Shown here piece by piece: positions 33,180 through 43,312 of a stretch of 64,000 nt of DNA (positions are counted from its first letter, which is position 1; each line of letters opens with the position of its first letter). Position numbers and translations under genes: made by a program. Location of the stretch: NCBI GenBank assembly GCA_022559985.1, contig JAFJTR010000093.1:1-64000 (forward strand), read 5' to 3'. The notes below the pieces were generated by a model. That model was not told where the DNA came from, made no database searches, and was given only the letters and a program-made list of their open reading frames with translations. Source of the stretch: Parastagonospora avenae f. sp. tritici 18332-5 (lineage: Eukaryota > Ascomycota > Dothideomycetes > Pleosporales > Phaeosphaeriaceae).

Positions 33180-36100
33180 ATGCCTCCGAGCCGAAGAAAC
33201 CTCTCGTCCCTGCTCGTCTTGGGGCTGCTCACGCCATCCATCACTGGAGCGCCCACCGGCGGCAAAATCGAGAACGCAGACTCACATGTAAAGAAGCAGC
33301 ATGTTGTCAAGCGACAAGTTGGCTCCTCTGCCATCACCGACACCTGCGGTCTTTGCCCAGCGCTCGAGAGATTGGTACCATTTGTACCTGAAGCTGTCCA
33401 GGAGCAGGCTGACCAGCTCAACAACGCATTGAAGGACTTGCTCGACAATCTTGACCCGGAGACCTTGAGCAATGCCCTTAGTGGACTGCCTGAGAGCGTC
33501 TTAGCTCCTTTGGCTAGCGGTCTGCCCAATCTGTTTCCTTCTGGTCTACCCACAGGCATACCCGGAGGCCTTCCTACAGACATTCCGGATGGAATTCCGA
33601 CAGGCATCCTGAGTGGTATCCCCGGGTTGCCCACAAATATTCTCGGTGGCATCATTCCATCAGGTCTGCCAAACTTGCCTTCTGGCTTAGCAACCGATGC
33701 ACTTGGCGGAATTCCAGCATCTGCAATTCCTACAGATATACTGGGCGGGTTGCTCCCATCTGGCGCTCCTGGTGCACCAGGAAGTGCACTCGGAGGACTT
33801 CCAGGAGGTCTACCGACAAATATACTGGGTGGAATCATTCCATCAGCACTGCCTTCGAACGTTCTCGAGGAGCTGCCAACTGGCTTACCGACAGACATTC
33901 TTGGCGGTATTGTACCATCCTCCATCCCGACTAACATTCTTGACCAACTTCCGGGTCTGCCGTCAGGCCTACCGACAGACATCATACCATCGCTGCTAGC
34001 AGCTTTGCCCACAAATGACCTTGGTGGATTGATAGCCTCAGCTATACCAAGTGACATCGCGGAAGCTCTTCCAAGCAACATTCCTACCGACGCGCTTGGT
34101 GGCCTGCTCACATCACCAATTCCGAGCAACATTCTCGAAGCGCTCACGGGTCTACCTACGGCTCTTCCGACCGGCCTTCCTGGTCTCCCAGGAGATCTAC
34201 CCACAGACGCCGCATCGGGTCTCCCGGCTGGCTTACCGACAAACGTACTAGGCGGCCTTATTCCCTCCGCAATTCCTAGTAATTTCCTCGACGATCTTCC
34301 ATCTGGGCTCCCAACTGACATCTTAGGTGGTATTCCTGCGTCAGGCATTCCTACCAACGTGCTCGACGCACTTACATCTGCGCTTGCACTACCTACAGGT
34401 CTCCCTGGAGCCCCAACAGATATTACAAACGGTTTGCCGATAGGTCTCCCGCTCAATTCCCTTGGTGGCATCATTCCCACGGCTCTCCCATCGGATGTGC
34501 TTGGCGCTCTTCCTTCTGGGCTTCGCACAGACGGCCTCGGCGGACTCATCCCTTCAGCTGTGCCGTCAGACCTTCTTGCCGGTATCCTATCTAGCGGTCT
34601 CCCATCTGGTATTCCGTCTGGTGCGCTAAGCTTGCCGACTGATATTCTCGGAGGAATCATTCCCACAGGTCTTCCGAGCGACATCCTCGCTGCTTTGCCT
34701 TCAGATCTTCCGACAAATAGTCTCGGCGGGATTGTTCCTTCTGCATTTCCTTCCAACATTCTTGGAGGGATTCTTCCCAGTGGTGCCCCAGAAGTGCCAG
34801 GCGCTTCAGCATTGCCGACAGGCTTTCCGGGATTGCCTACCGATATCCTCGGTGGCATTATTCCCACCGGTCTCCCAAGCGACATCCTCGCTGGTTTGTC
34901 CTCAGGTCTTCCCACCAATATCCTCGGCGGACTCGTTCCCACTGGTCTGCCTTCCGATATTCTTGGAGGACTTGTCCCAACAGGCGTACCTACAGATATA
35001 CCAAGCGGCGTCCCAGGCTTGCCCACAGCTTTTCCCACCGACATCCTCGGAGGAATCGTCCCTTCAGGCTTGCCAAGTGATATTATCAACGCTCTTCCCT
35101 CAGGTCTACCCACCAACTCCCTTGGTAACCTCATTCCTTCAGGCCTGCCTTCTGGTATCCTCGATGGTTTGGCACCCCCTACTCTCCCCACAGGAGTACC
35201 AAGCGGCATCTCAGGCTTGCCAGCCGCTCTTCCCACCGATATCCTCGGCGGAATCATCACTTCAGGTCTGCCAAGTGATATTGTCAACGCTCTTCCCACA
35301 GATCTACCCATCAACTCGCTCGGAAACCTGATTCCATCTGGCCTACCGAGCAACATTCTTGGAGGATTGGTACCCACGGGTGTCCCAACAGGCGTGCCCT
35401 CTGCGCCAGGCTTGCCTGGGCTTCCAACCAATGGTCTTGAAGGATTGGTCCCATCTGGTGTTCCAACAGGCTTACCCGCCGGGTTACCCACCGGCCTTGA
35501 TGGATTGATTCCATCTGGTCTCCCGACAGACTTGCCCGCAGGCTTACCTACGGATATCCTTGGCGGCTTAATACCATCTAGAATACCATCTGGCGTCCCA
35601 ACTGAGGGTCTCCCGACCAACTCTCTTGGTGGTATTATCCCCACTGGGCTCCCAGCCAACGTTCTTGATGCTCTTTCGAATGCTTTCCCCACAGGCTTGC
35701 CCACTGGGCTACCCACTGGTCTGCTACCGGGTGCTCTGACCGGCTTGCCCACGCCTGCAGCCCCAGGTCTTCCCACAGCTTTCCCTACTGATGCTCTCGG
35801 TGGCTTGATTCCCTCTGATCTACCAGCTGGATTCCCGACTGAGGGTCTTCCGACCAACTCTCTTGGTGGTATCATTCCTACTGGGCTCCCTCCCAACGTT
35901 CTTGATGCTCTTTCGGCTGCTTTACCCACTGGTCTGCCCGCTGGATTACCCACGGCTCTCCCCACTGGATTACCTACGGGTCTTCCAGGTCTACCTGCTG
36001 GTCTACCCACTGATCTTCTCCCAGGTGCCCCGACCGGCTTGCCTTCACCTGCTGCCCCAGGTCTTCCAGCAGGCATACCCACAGATGCCCTTGGTGGTTT

Positions 36101-37427
36101 GATTCAATCAGGATTGCCAACTGGTCTCCCCACGTCAGGCTTACCGACTAACGCTCTTGGAAATATCATTCCAACGGGTCTTCCCACTAGCTTCCTCGAC
36201 GCACTTTCCGCTGCTTTGCCCACAGGTCTTCTCCCAGGTGCGCTAACTGGTCTGCCTGCTCTATCTGGCCTGCCCGCCACATCAGGTCTACCAGCAGGAT
36301 TACCGACTGACGCTCTTGGTGGATTGATTGGTTCGGCTCTTCCTACGGGCATTCCTACTTCAGGCTTACCCACGAACGCACTTGGAAATATCGTCCCAAC
36401 AGGCCTACCTAGCAATGTCCTAGAAGCAATCTCCAACGCTTTCCCTACAGGTGTCCCCACGGGTCTACCTACCGGCTTACCCACAGGTCTACCAGCGGCT
36501 CCATCACTGCCAGCGGGGCTTCCGACTGACGGTCTGGGTGGTCTGATCCCATCGGGCATCCCCACGTCTCTTCTCCCAGCTGGGCTCCCTACCAACTCCC
36601 TGGGTGGAATCATCCCTACAGCTATTCCCACTGGCGTTCTTGAAGGACTCAACAGCGCACTTCCTGCATTGACAGGCCTTCCGAGCTTACCCACAGGTCT
36701 ACCAGCGGCTCCATCGCTGCCGGCTGGGCTTCCGACTGACGCCCTTGGTGGCTTGATCACATCTGGAATCCCCACGTCCCTTCTCCCAGCTGGGCTTCCT
36801 ACCAACGCCCTTGGTGGTCTCATTCCTTCAGCAATTCCAACCAACGTTCTTAGCGGACTCAATGGGCTCACTGGTCTTCCAGGTCTTCCCACGGGTGGCC
36901 TTTCTCCTGCCACTGGTGTCCCAACCCTTCCTGGAAATCCACTGACAGGTCTGCCCGCTCCAACAAACGTCCTCGGCGGCCTCAATGGCCTGGGAAGTGC
37001 CCTGGGCAGCATTCCAACCACAGCTCCCGCAAACCCTCTCGGCGGTCTCGTACCCACCGCAGTGCCGAGCAATCCTCTCGGCGGCCTCACCAACGCTCTC
37101 CCCAAGCCCGTGACCCTCACGACGCCCGCCGCCGCTCTACCCACTGGCGTCCTCGGCTCCGGAACCGTAAGCGACAAAGTGTACAACTACACCTTCTTCG
37201 CCTCCGGCATCGTGCAGATCAACAACTCCTTCTTGCAGCCCAAGCGCAACATTCTATCTGGCTTTCTGCCTGACAAGATTCTCGCTGGACTGTTCGCTGA
37301 CGGATTGCACATTGGACGGCATATCATCCCGTACCCGATTGCGTACGCTCAGGTCATTATTGGTATTAACTTGCCGCCTCCACCAGCGGGGCTTGGTAAC
37401 AGCCTTCCTGTTGATGGAGGACTCTGA
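33180..37427 (+). CDS. Giant secreted Leu-Pro-Gly repeat protein, 1415 residues
   Basis: Single exon starting at 33180 in an excellent context (gccaccATGc). It begins with a signal peptide (MPPSRRNLSSLLVLGLLTP, cleavage near ITGAP). A dibasic KR site follows (HVVKRQVGSS), then a Cys-containing head (TDTCGLCPALERLVPFVPE). Residues ~110-1300 are an irregular tandem array of degenerate units built from LPTDILGGIIPSGLPS and variants (LPTGLPTGLPG, LDALSSALPTG). The last ~75 residues are a distinct non-repetitive domain (VYNYTFFASGIVQINNSFL; IGRHIIPYPIAYAQVIIGIN). It is probably a cell-wall or extracellular structural protein. The repeats lack Kex2 sites, so it is not an obvious multi-peptide precursor. 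Synonymous codon variety between units is high, suggesting an old array under protein-level constraint. I know no characterised homologue. Confidence 0.85.
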   Translation: MPPSRRNLSSLLVLGLLTPSITGAPTGGKIENADSHVKKQHVVKRQVGSSAITDTCGLCPALERLVPFVPEAVQEQADQLNNALKDLLDNLDPETLSNALSGLPESVLAPLASGLPNLFPSGLPTGIPGGLPTDIPDGIPTGILSGIPGLPTNILGGIIPSGLPNLPSGLATDALGGIPASAIPTDILGGLLPSGAPGAPGSALGGLPGGLPTNILGGIIPSALPSNVLEELPTGLPTDILGGIVPSSIPTNILDQLPGLPSGLPTDIIPSLLAALPTNDLGGLIASAIPSDIAEALPSNIPTDALGGLLTSPIPSNILEALTGLPTALPTGLPGLPGDLPTDAASGLPAGLPTNVLGGLIPSAIPSNFLDDLPSGLPTDILGGIPASGIPTNVLDALTSALALPTGLPGAPTDITNGLPIGLPLNSLGGIIPTALPSDVLGALPSGLRTDGLGGLIPSAVPSDLLAGILSSGLPSGIPSGALSLPTDILGGIIPTGLPSDILAALPSDLPTNSLGGIVPSAFPSNILGGILPSGAPEVPGASALPTGFPGLPTDILGGIIPTGLPSDILAGLSSGLPTNILGGLVPTGLPSDILGGLVPTGVPTDIPSGVPGLPTAFPTDILGGIVPSGLPSDIINALPSGLPTNSLGNLIPSGLPSGILDGLAPPTLPTGVPSGISGLPAALPTDILGGIITSGLPSDIVNALPTDLPINSLGNLIPSGLPSNILGGLVPTGVPTGVPSAPGLPGLPTNGLEGLVPSGVPTGLPAGLPTGLDGLIPSGLPTDLPAGLPTDILGGLIPSRIPSGVPTEGLPTNSLGGIIPTGLPANVLDALSNAFPTGLPTGLPTGLLPGALTGLPTPAAPGLPTAFPTDALGGLIPSDLPAGFPTEGLPTNSLGGIIPTGLPPNVLDALSAALPTGLPAGLPTALPTGLPTGLPGLPAGLPTDLLPGAPTGLPSPAAPGLPAGIPTDALGGLIQSGLPTGLPTSGLPTNALGNIIPTGLPTSFLDALSAALPTGLLPGALTGLPALSGLPATSGLPAGLPTDALGGLIGSALPTGIPTSGLPTNALGNIVPTGLPSNVLEAISNAFPTGVPTGLPTGLPTGLPAAPSLPAGLPTDGLGGLIPSGIPTSLLPAGLPTNSLGGIIPTAIPTGVLEGLNSALPALTGLPSLPTGLPAAPSLPAGLPTDALGGLITSGIPTSLLPAGLPTNALGGLIPSAIPTNVLSGLNGLTGLPGLPTGGLSPATGVPTLPGNPLTGLPAPTNVLGGLNGLGSALGSIPTTAPANPLGGLVPTAVPSNPLGGLTNALPKPVTLTTPAAALPTGVLGSGTVSDKVYNYTFFASGIVQINNSFLQPKRNILSGFLPDKILAGLFADGLHIGRHIIPYPIAYAQVIIGINLPPPPAGLGNSLPVDGGL

Positions 37428-37940
37428 AGCCAGGGGAGTTTGGTGAGGAGTGGGTTGGAGGATGCTTTTCTTCGTTTGAGGGTGGATGTGGATTTGCCTG
37501 CTGTGGGGAGTGAGAGGTAGATGTAGATTGATGTAATATGATTTGACGTGTTTTATGTTCTTTAAGAAGACGACCTCTTATATACGGACTATTGATATTT
37601 GATGAAAGCCGATGAAAGATGTTGACATTCTAAGTGAAAGAAAGGAGGTCATCACGGGACTAGTAGACGCGCGTAACATATGTGTGCATGTCTCAAGACG
37701 AAGGGTTATCAGCACAGTCCCTATATCAAGATGATGCTGACACATCAAACTTCGTGTCTCCGCTTCTTGACAATTACCTCGCTGCTGTGTCGGTCGTGAG
37801 GCACAGAACGACGTCCAAGTGAGGTCGCGTTCCAGTGGGTGGCCCGAGCTCACTTCCGAGAAAGTGACCGCAATCCACCACACATTTCTTCCATCATCTT
37901 TCACAGGCGCGCAACCACCCCCAACACCCGTCATCGGATT
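37428..37940. other. Intergenic
   Basis: 513 bp with the 3' end of the repeat protein and the leader of the next gene. A GTG-started extension of the next frame into this region was not accepted because an ATG in better position exists at 37941. Confidence 0.45.
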
Positions 37941-39200
37941 ATGCCACGACCTTGCCAGCGGCGGCGCGAAAGTGCAGCTGCCCAGAGAAAATCCAAGCCG
38001 AACCCGAAACCCTCAGGCCCACCCCCGATCCGTCACAAGGCGCGACAGAAAGCTATACACAACAACGCCCGACGAGGTCGTGGCAATGCGCGTGGAGGAA
38101 GCCGTGGTGGAGGAAGAGGCGGAAGACCCTCCAGAGGTCAAAGCAGCAGCAATGGCATCGATTCAAACCAGGACTTCATATCGTTTGCGTCCAACGGCAA
38201 CAACTTCAACGTCCTCAACGGCGCAGGAAGCCGACACGACCCAATTGCGCTGGATGGCGATGACTCGCTTGAGGACGTCGAGATCACAATGAGAGACTCC
38301 GACTCGGACGACAGCGACGATTCAGAAGACTCGGAAATGGAGGACGCAAATGCTTTGACCATCAACATTGACGTAAACCATGGACAACGATCAAGGGCGA
38401 AAAGAGCGACTGTCATGTTCCCTATGAAGGAGGCTCTCAGCGTGTATAGAGGACTATGGCAGGCAGGATTCCCATTGACTCGGAGTACGATGGTCAGATA
38501 TGGCGTCGAGGCATCTGAGACCATGCTGTTCGTCGAAGACTTGCAGCCTTCGGGGCATGTGGGCCTGCCGCAACCCCCTCAAATTCCTCATAGACCAGCC
38601 TCAATTGCTCGTGCCGAGCCTGGCCTGTCGTCGAGCTCGTCGTATGTCCCTCCCGCGTCCGCCTCGATGTCTCGTCAGCAAAGCACAAGCACCTCGACCA
38701 GCAGGGCCTCCGCCAGGCCAACGGCAGCGGCAGCTGACAGCGCACGTGACTACATCTTCGACTTTGGTGCGCACAGCGGTAAGCACTTTTCGCAAGTACC
38801 GGAGGGTTATCTGCGGACCATAGGCGGAAATGCAGGGCTTCTCGACAAAAATCCTGGCATCAAGGAGGCATTTGACTACCACAGGCCCGGGCTGCGACGA
38901 ACAGCTCCGGTAGAGCGAAAGAATGCACGAGCAGCTGGAGCACCGGTGCAAGCAGCATCGCAAGGACGAATCCAGGGTAGCCGGGAGAATACAAGACCTG
39001 CAAGGCCCGCAAGAAAGTCGTGGACGACCTTCACCTTCCCATCTGGAGCGCACGCGAACAAGAAGTTGAACGAAGTGCCTGAAAACTATCTGCGGACGAT
39101 TGAAGGCATGGCGCACGTGGTGAACAAATGGGTAGGGCTGAAAGATGCATTGCTGGATTACAGTGCAAAGACTGGCCGACAGAACAGAATTGCGTCATGA
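37941..39200 (+). CDS. Nuclear-type basic/acidic protein with two DUF3820-like modules
   Basis: 419 residues from the first ATG (MPRPCQRRRESAAAQRKSK). An RGG-rich basic stretch (RRGRGNARGGSRGGGRGGR) suggests RNA or nucleic-acid binding. An acidic Ser/Asp tract follows (DSDSDDSDDSEDSEMEDA). Two modules at about residues 270-295 (YIFDFGAHSGKHFSQVPEGY) and 360-390 (FTFPSGAHANKKLNEVPENY) match the pattern F-x-F/P-G-x(2)-x-G/N-K-x-L-x(2)-V-P-x-x-Y-L of the small DUF3820-type domain. The function of this module is not established. The next gene on the same strand carries three more copies, so the two are tandem paralogues or co-evolved. The RGG tract with an acidic tract resembles nucleolar proteins, which is inference only. 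Confidence 0.75.
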   Translation: MPRPCQRRRESAAAQRKSKPNPKPSGPPPIRHKARQKAIHNNARRGRGNARGGSRGGGRGGRPSRGQSSSNGIDSNQDFISFASNGNNFNVLNGAGSRHDPIALDGDDSLEDVEITMRDSDSDDSDDSEDSEMEDANALTINIDVNHGQRSRAKRATVMFPMKEALSVYRGLWQAGFPLTRSTMVRYGVEASETMLFVEDLQPSGHVGLPQPPQIPHRPASIARAEPGLSSSSSYVPPASASMSRQQSTSTSTSRASARPTAAAADSARDYIFDFGAHSGKHFSQVPEGYLRTIGGNAGLLDKNPGIKEAFDYHRPGLRRTAPVERKNARAAGAPVQAASQGRIQGSRENTRPARPARKSWTTFTFPSGAHANKKLNEVPENYLRTIEGMAHVVNKWVGLKDALLDYSAKTGRQNRIAS

Positions 39201-39350
39201 AAATTTCTCCTCTTGCGGTGACTGCGAGTACCTCACTCGTGTGTTTACGTCCGTGCGCGGAGCTTGATAGACCGTCTGCGCTCTCACCTTCTGCCTCCCC
39301 ACAACAACAAATTCCCTTCATCAACCTGAGCTGCGATCAACCCACTCAGG

Positions 39351-41012
39351 ATGCCGCTTCGGTCCGGAACGCTACTGCGGAACGACGGCGCGTGGAGGGG
39401 ACGATACAATGCTGCTCGCCCGCTACAGCTCGCGCCCAACGCGCAGTCAACAGGGTCCGCAAAGCGCGAGCGATCACCTCCGGACACTTCACCAGCAGAT
39501 CTAGCGCAACAGGCTCCTGCAAGCAAGCGACGTACCAAGAGCCACCCCAGGCGACGTCCTAGGTCGACCGGCGCTTTGAGCCAACCGCAGCACTCGGAGG
39601 TAATCGACCTAGCCGGCGACGACGACCCAGATGGAACAACGACCAAACATCCAGTCCCTCGCTATGAGACCAGGAGTAGCAAGTCTTCTGGGCAGTCCCA
39701 TGGAGCACTCCAGGATGCGATGGAGTGGCCCAAGCTGAAGAACCATGTACAGTCGGCCTACGATCACCGAGGAGAAAACATCGAGCGTGGAGACCATATG
39801 CGGGCAGGCTTGGACGCACCCCCGCAATGGGACAATAACCAAAACATGGTTGCCAACAGTAAACAAGATGGTGCCAAGTTCAAAGACTACGACTCGCGCA
39901 TGGAAGAGGACGGCCACACTTCATGGGTTGTCCGCAACAAACCTGTTCAAGAGTCTAGAGGAAGGGGTGGTGGAAGCAGTGCGATGGCTGAGGTCATGTT
40001 CACGGAGACAGAGGCTATCCATGTTCTGGCACGCATGGGTCAAGGTAGAGCTTCACATGCACGACCGGCTTACACCTTGCGAACTGGCGAGTACATCTCG
40101 TTCCCTGTCACCATGTCTTACCACTTGGGTGGCATGGGAAGATACGACTGGACACCATCTCAAGGCGCAGTCGAGGATTCCGATCAGACAGCAACTAGAG
40201 ACCGCGAACTTGCTCCTCCGAAAGCACCTCGCAGTATCCTCAGGAAATCTAATTCCCAGGCGTTTCAAGACGGCAAAGCTCCTCAGCGACAAGCTGTTCA
40301 CGGTAAGCTCACAGCTGCGGCCAAATACGTGTTCGATTGGGGCACGAATTACGGCAAGTCCATTCACGAAGTAGGTCGACTTTACATCGCTTCTATACTG
40401 GCATCCCCTCGTCTTGCTGAGCTATTGGAAGAACACATAGGTCTCCATGAAGCCCTCAAGCTGTACGCGCGCGATAACCCTCGCCTTTCAAGTCCATCGT
40501 CATCGCCAGTGCTATACACGCTTCCCATGCGTCCTTCAACCTCTGCATTGAAGGCTCCTGCTCCTGGTGTTCTCCCTGCTCGCCCTATCGCATCGAAACC
40601 AAACGGAGATCTTGACGGAGTCAAGAGCAAGGACAAAGTGTCGAATGACTGGGCCGCGCAAGCGTACATACTCCCTTTTGGACATTATCGAGGCCGGACG
40701 CTCCGTCAAATCCCTGGCGACTACCTTCAAGAACTAGAGCAGACCAACCCTAATAGGAGTGATCATACCGGTTTACAGGCAGCTCTAGCTTTTTTCTATG
40801 ATACGTGCCCCGAGAAGTACCGCCTGGACTTTGGGAAATACAAAGGCAAGCACCTTCACGAAGTTCCAGAAGAGTATCTCTCGGTTACAGAGTGTAGCAT
40901 CGGTCATCTCCGTAAGAAGGAGATGCTGCAACGCGCTCTGTGGTATTACAACGAGAAAGTGGGAAGGAGCAACGCAAAGCTCAGCAAAACGCTTAATCGA
41001 ATTGCTGGTTGA
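39351..41012 (+). CDS. Paralogue with three DUF3820-like modules
   Basis: 553-residue single-exon protein 150 bp downstream of the preceding gene on the same strand. The N-terminal half is basic and probably disordered (RERSPPDTSPADLAQQ; SKRRTKSHPRRRPRSTG) and contains SEVIDLAGDDD, which resembles a SUMO-interacting motif. Three modules follow: about residue 325 (YVFDWGTNYGKSIHEVGRLY), 438 (YILPFGHYRGRTLRQIPGDY) and 490 (YRLDFGKYKGKHLHEVPEEY). The last is the best match to the FGKYKGKxLxEVPxxYL pattern. Each is followed by a short helix (LHEALKLYARD; LQAALAFFYDT; LQRALWYYNEK), so the repeated unit is module plus helix, about 50 residues. No catalytic motif is seen. Confidence 0.75.
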   Translation: MPLRSGTLLRNDGAWRGRYNAARPLQLAPNAQSTGSAKRERSPPDTSPADLAQQAPASKRRTKSHPRRRPRSTGALSQPQHSEVIDLAGDDDPDGTTTKHPVPRYETRSSKSSGQSHGALQDAMEWPKLKNHVQSAYDHRGENIERGDHMRAGLDAPPQWDNNQNMVANSKQDGAKFKDYDSRMEEDGHTSWVVRNKPVQESRGRGGGSSAMAEVMFTETEAIHVLARMGQGRASHARPAYTLRTGEYISFPVTMSYHLGGMGRYDWTPSQGAVEDSDQTATRDRELAPPKAPRSILRKSNSQAFQDGKAPQRQAVHGKLTAAAKYVFDWGTNYGKSIHEVGRLYIASILASPRLAELLEEHIGLHEALKLYARDNPRLSSPSSSPVLYTLPMRPSTSALKAPAPGVLPARPIASKPNGDLDGVKSKDKVSNDWAAQAYILPFGHYRGRTLRQIPGDYLQELEQTNPNRSDHTGLQAALAFFYDTCPEKYRLDFGKYKGKHLHEVPEEYLSVTECSIGHLRKKEMLQRALWYYNEKVGRSNAKLSKTLNRIAG

Positions 41013-41803
41013 AAAAGCTGTGGTATTCTTGGGAGCGGTTCCGGCCTTGACACGAAACGCATGATCCTGGGCTTGAAGACTACCTCTCTTGCCGATTGTA
41101 CAGTACAGGCCAACCATCGGATGGTATACTGCTCAGCTCGGCGGCAAAAACAGGCAAATATAACGAACAATTTCCACATAATTTCATGCTTGGTTGTGAT
41201 ATGCACGTGACACTAGGTAGTGACTGGGGACGATCTCGTGCAGGCCTAGGAGCTTGTGGTATTCTGCATCACCTCTGTGCATCATTTTTTTCGTCGAGAA
41301 ATTGCTGTCTATATGTCGAGGCGCCTGATCCAGATGTGTTAGCTCCATTGAACGGGGAAACTAGATTAAATGCACGGGAAAACTGGGTTCGTCCAGCCAC
41401 ACGGCGGCACCTTCACTCGCCACTTTGTTCCTTCTGATACGAATTTAGTGCACAACAATATCGGTGCAATTTGACGGTGCACCTCGTGGCGTCCTGCAGT
41501 ACACAGCATTCGCTACTTAGCTTGGAGTAGTCTACAAATCAGGCCATGTGCTTGGCATTGTGGATGGTTTGTCATAACGGATACCACGAAAGGCAGCTTA
41601 CTGGTCCTTGTCTATCTTGCAACATCTGGGCATCTCACGTTGTTCTCAGCGTGTGCGGAAGATCAGTTCCGTGCCCGATTCGTCAATGTAGTACTACACC
41701 CACAAGTCATTCCGAACGAGAATAGGTGTATAAAGGGAGCTATCCTACACACTCAATAGAATAAACAGCACTTCAGTCAGCAGTACCATCTCCCATCTAT
41801 ACC
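41013..41803. other. Intergenic, LPMO promoter side
   Basis: 790 bp without a gene. The last 80 bp hold the promoter of the AA9 gene. Confidence 0.5.
41729..41735 (+). promoter_or_regulatory. TATA box of the AA9 gene
   Basis: TATAAAG lies 69 bp before the start codon and is followed by a pyrimidine/CA-rich leader, a usual layout for strongly expressed fungal secreted-enzyme genes. Confidence 0.6.
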
Positions 41804-42615
41804 ATGCACACTCCTTCCCTCCTCAGCGTCGCCGCTGTCCTCCTCCCCACTGTCTCTGCCCATGGCTTCGTCACTGGCATCAGAGCCAACGGAGCATGGA
41901 CAAAGGGCTCAGACCCCGTCTGGTGGTACTCGCCAGCCAACAGCCGTCCCCAAACAGCCGGCTGGGATGCCCTAAACCAAGACATCGGCTTCGTCGAACC
42001 CGCCGCCATGGGCACCGCCGACGTGAACTGCCACAAGAGCGCCACCGCCGGCCGTCTATACGCCAACGTCAACGCCGGCGACACCATTGACTTCTTGTGG
42101 AACACCTGGCCAGACTCGCACAAAGGCCCGATCATTAACTACATCGCGCCTTGCAACGGTACGTCACCTGATCACAATGAAAAGCAAAGAACAGTAGAAG
42201 CTAATCTATGCATCTCCCAGGCGACTGCACAACCCTCCCCCCCTCCTCCCTCCGCTGGACAAAATTCTCCCAGTCCGCCATCCTCACCGCTTCCCCCGTG
42301 ACCTGGGTTACCGATGCACTAATCAAGAACAACTTCACCACCTCCACCGTGCTGCCCAAAAACTTGGCCGCTGGTAACTATGTCATCAGACACGAGATCA
42401 TCGCCTTACATGGCGCGCAGAACGATAATGGGGCGCAGCTGTATCCGCAGTGCTTGAATCTCAAGGTTGGTGGAAAGGGTGCGGTGAAGCCAAGTGGGGG
42501 CGTGGAGGGCACGAAGTTGTATAGGCGGGATGAGGAGGGGATTCGGTTTAATGTTTATGCGGGGAAGACGAGTTACGTTTTTCCGGGGCCGGGGCTTTGG
42601 ACGGTGGCGAATTAG
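41804..42615 (+). CDS. AA9 lytic polysaccharide monooxygenase (GH61)
   Basis: Copper enzyme that oxidatively cleaves cellulose or hemicellulose outside the cell (family). Exons 41804-42158 and 42221-42615, separated by a 62 bp intron, give 249 residues. The signal peptide ends exactly before HGFVTGIR, so the mature protein begins with the His that forms the histidine brace. The second copper His is in WPDSHKGPIINYIAPC and the axial Tyr in GAQLYPQCLNLKV. Conserved WYSPANSRPQ, DVNCHKSATAG and AGDTIDFLWNTWP are present. Cysteines fit the usual disulphides. There is no carbohydrate-binding module; the C-terminus ends YVFPGPGLWTVAN. The gene looks complete and functional. Confidence 0.93.
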
Positions 42616-42972
42616 GTGGCCGGGGGGGTGGGGAGGTTAGGCCATTTGGTGAAGTTCACTCTTTTCTGCACGCAATCATGGCCTTTACGCCCCTGTTTGA
42701 TAGACATCGATGAAGTTATCAGTAGCGCTATTCTTCCACAACTCTATGTTCTGGAGCATCTTAATAATATTGACTATCGTTCGAAACTATTCTATTGGTG
42801 CTACGTTCCGGGAAGCACGCATTCAAATGTGAGGTGACGGGAGTGTAATTGGCGCCGATACTGAGATCGGGCTCAAGGCGGACGATGAATGCTTATGTCC
42901 TCGTCTCGTTAAGTCTTAGTCTCAAGGGACACGTTGGACATCAAGCGCGCCCGACTCCAGCGTCCGGACCTC
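42616..42972. other. Intergenic between AA9 gene and hAT relic
   Basis: 357 bp with no gene. It ends at the putative 5' terminus of the hAT element. Confidence 0.4.
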
Positions 42973-42984
42973 CAGAGTTGGTTT

Positions 42985-43090
42985 CAAGCAAGCTGCTTGC
43001 AAACGCTTGCTTGAAAGCTTGAAAGCTTGATGGACCTTTCAAGTCAAGCAGATGAGGTACTGCTTGCTTGATTGCTTGAAATTGCTTGCT
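42985..43090. repeat. Subterminal GCTTGCTTGAAA-type repeats
   Basis: Clustered direct and inverted copies of AAGCAAGC / GCTTGCTTG / GAAAGCTTGA within about 100 bp at the presumed 5' end of the hAT element. Confidence 0.65.
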
Positions 43091-43312
43091 TATATTACCT
43101 TTTCTAAGGATTTTAGTGTTCTAGTAGATAGCGATATCGCGATACTGATCGTGGCGTTGCTCTTTTTCAGCTGAGTAAGCTAACTTACAAACCTCAACAT
43201 CCCATCAATGCGCTTATACTAGCCACTTTAAATCAGCTATCTTAACGTCGCTGTCACTAATATCACGTGTCTCTTTTAGTATCGTACTTTTTGAGCTATC
43301 GTACAACTCTCC

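Noticed and set aside
32924..36082. 1052-codon minus-strand open frame opposite the repeat protein
   Set aside because: It is a mirror of the biased codons of the plus-strand repeat gene (Gly/Arg/Pro/Val-rich), has no signal or domain, and the plus strand has signal peptide, Kozak context and conserved termini.
33180..37427. Giant repeat protein as a multi-core RiPP precursor
   Set aside because: Only one KR site is present and the repeats lack dibasic cleavage sites and conserved aromatic cores.
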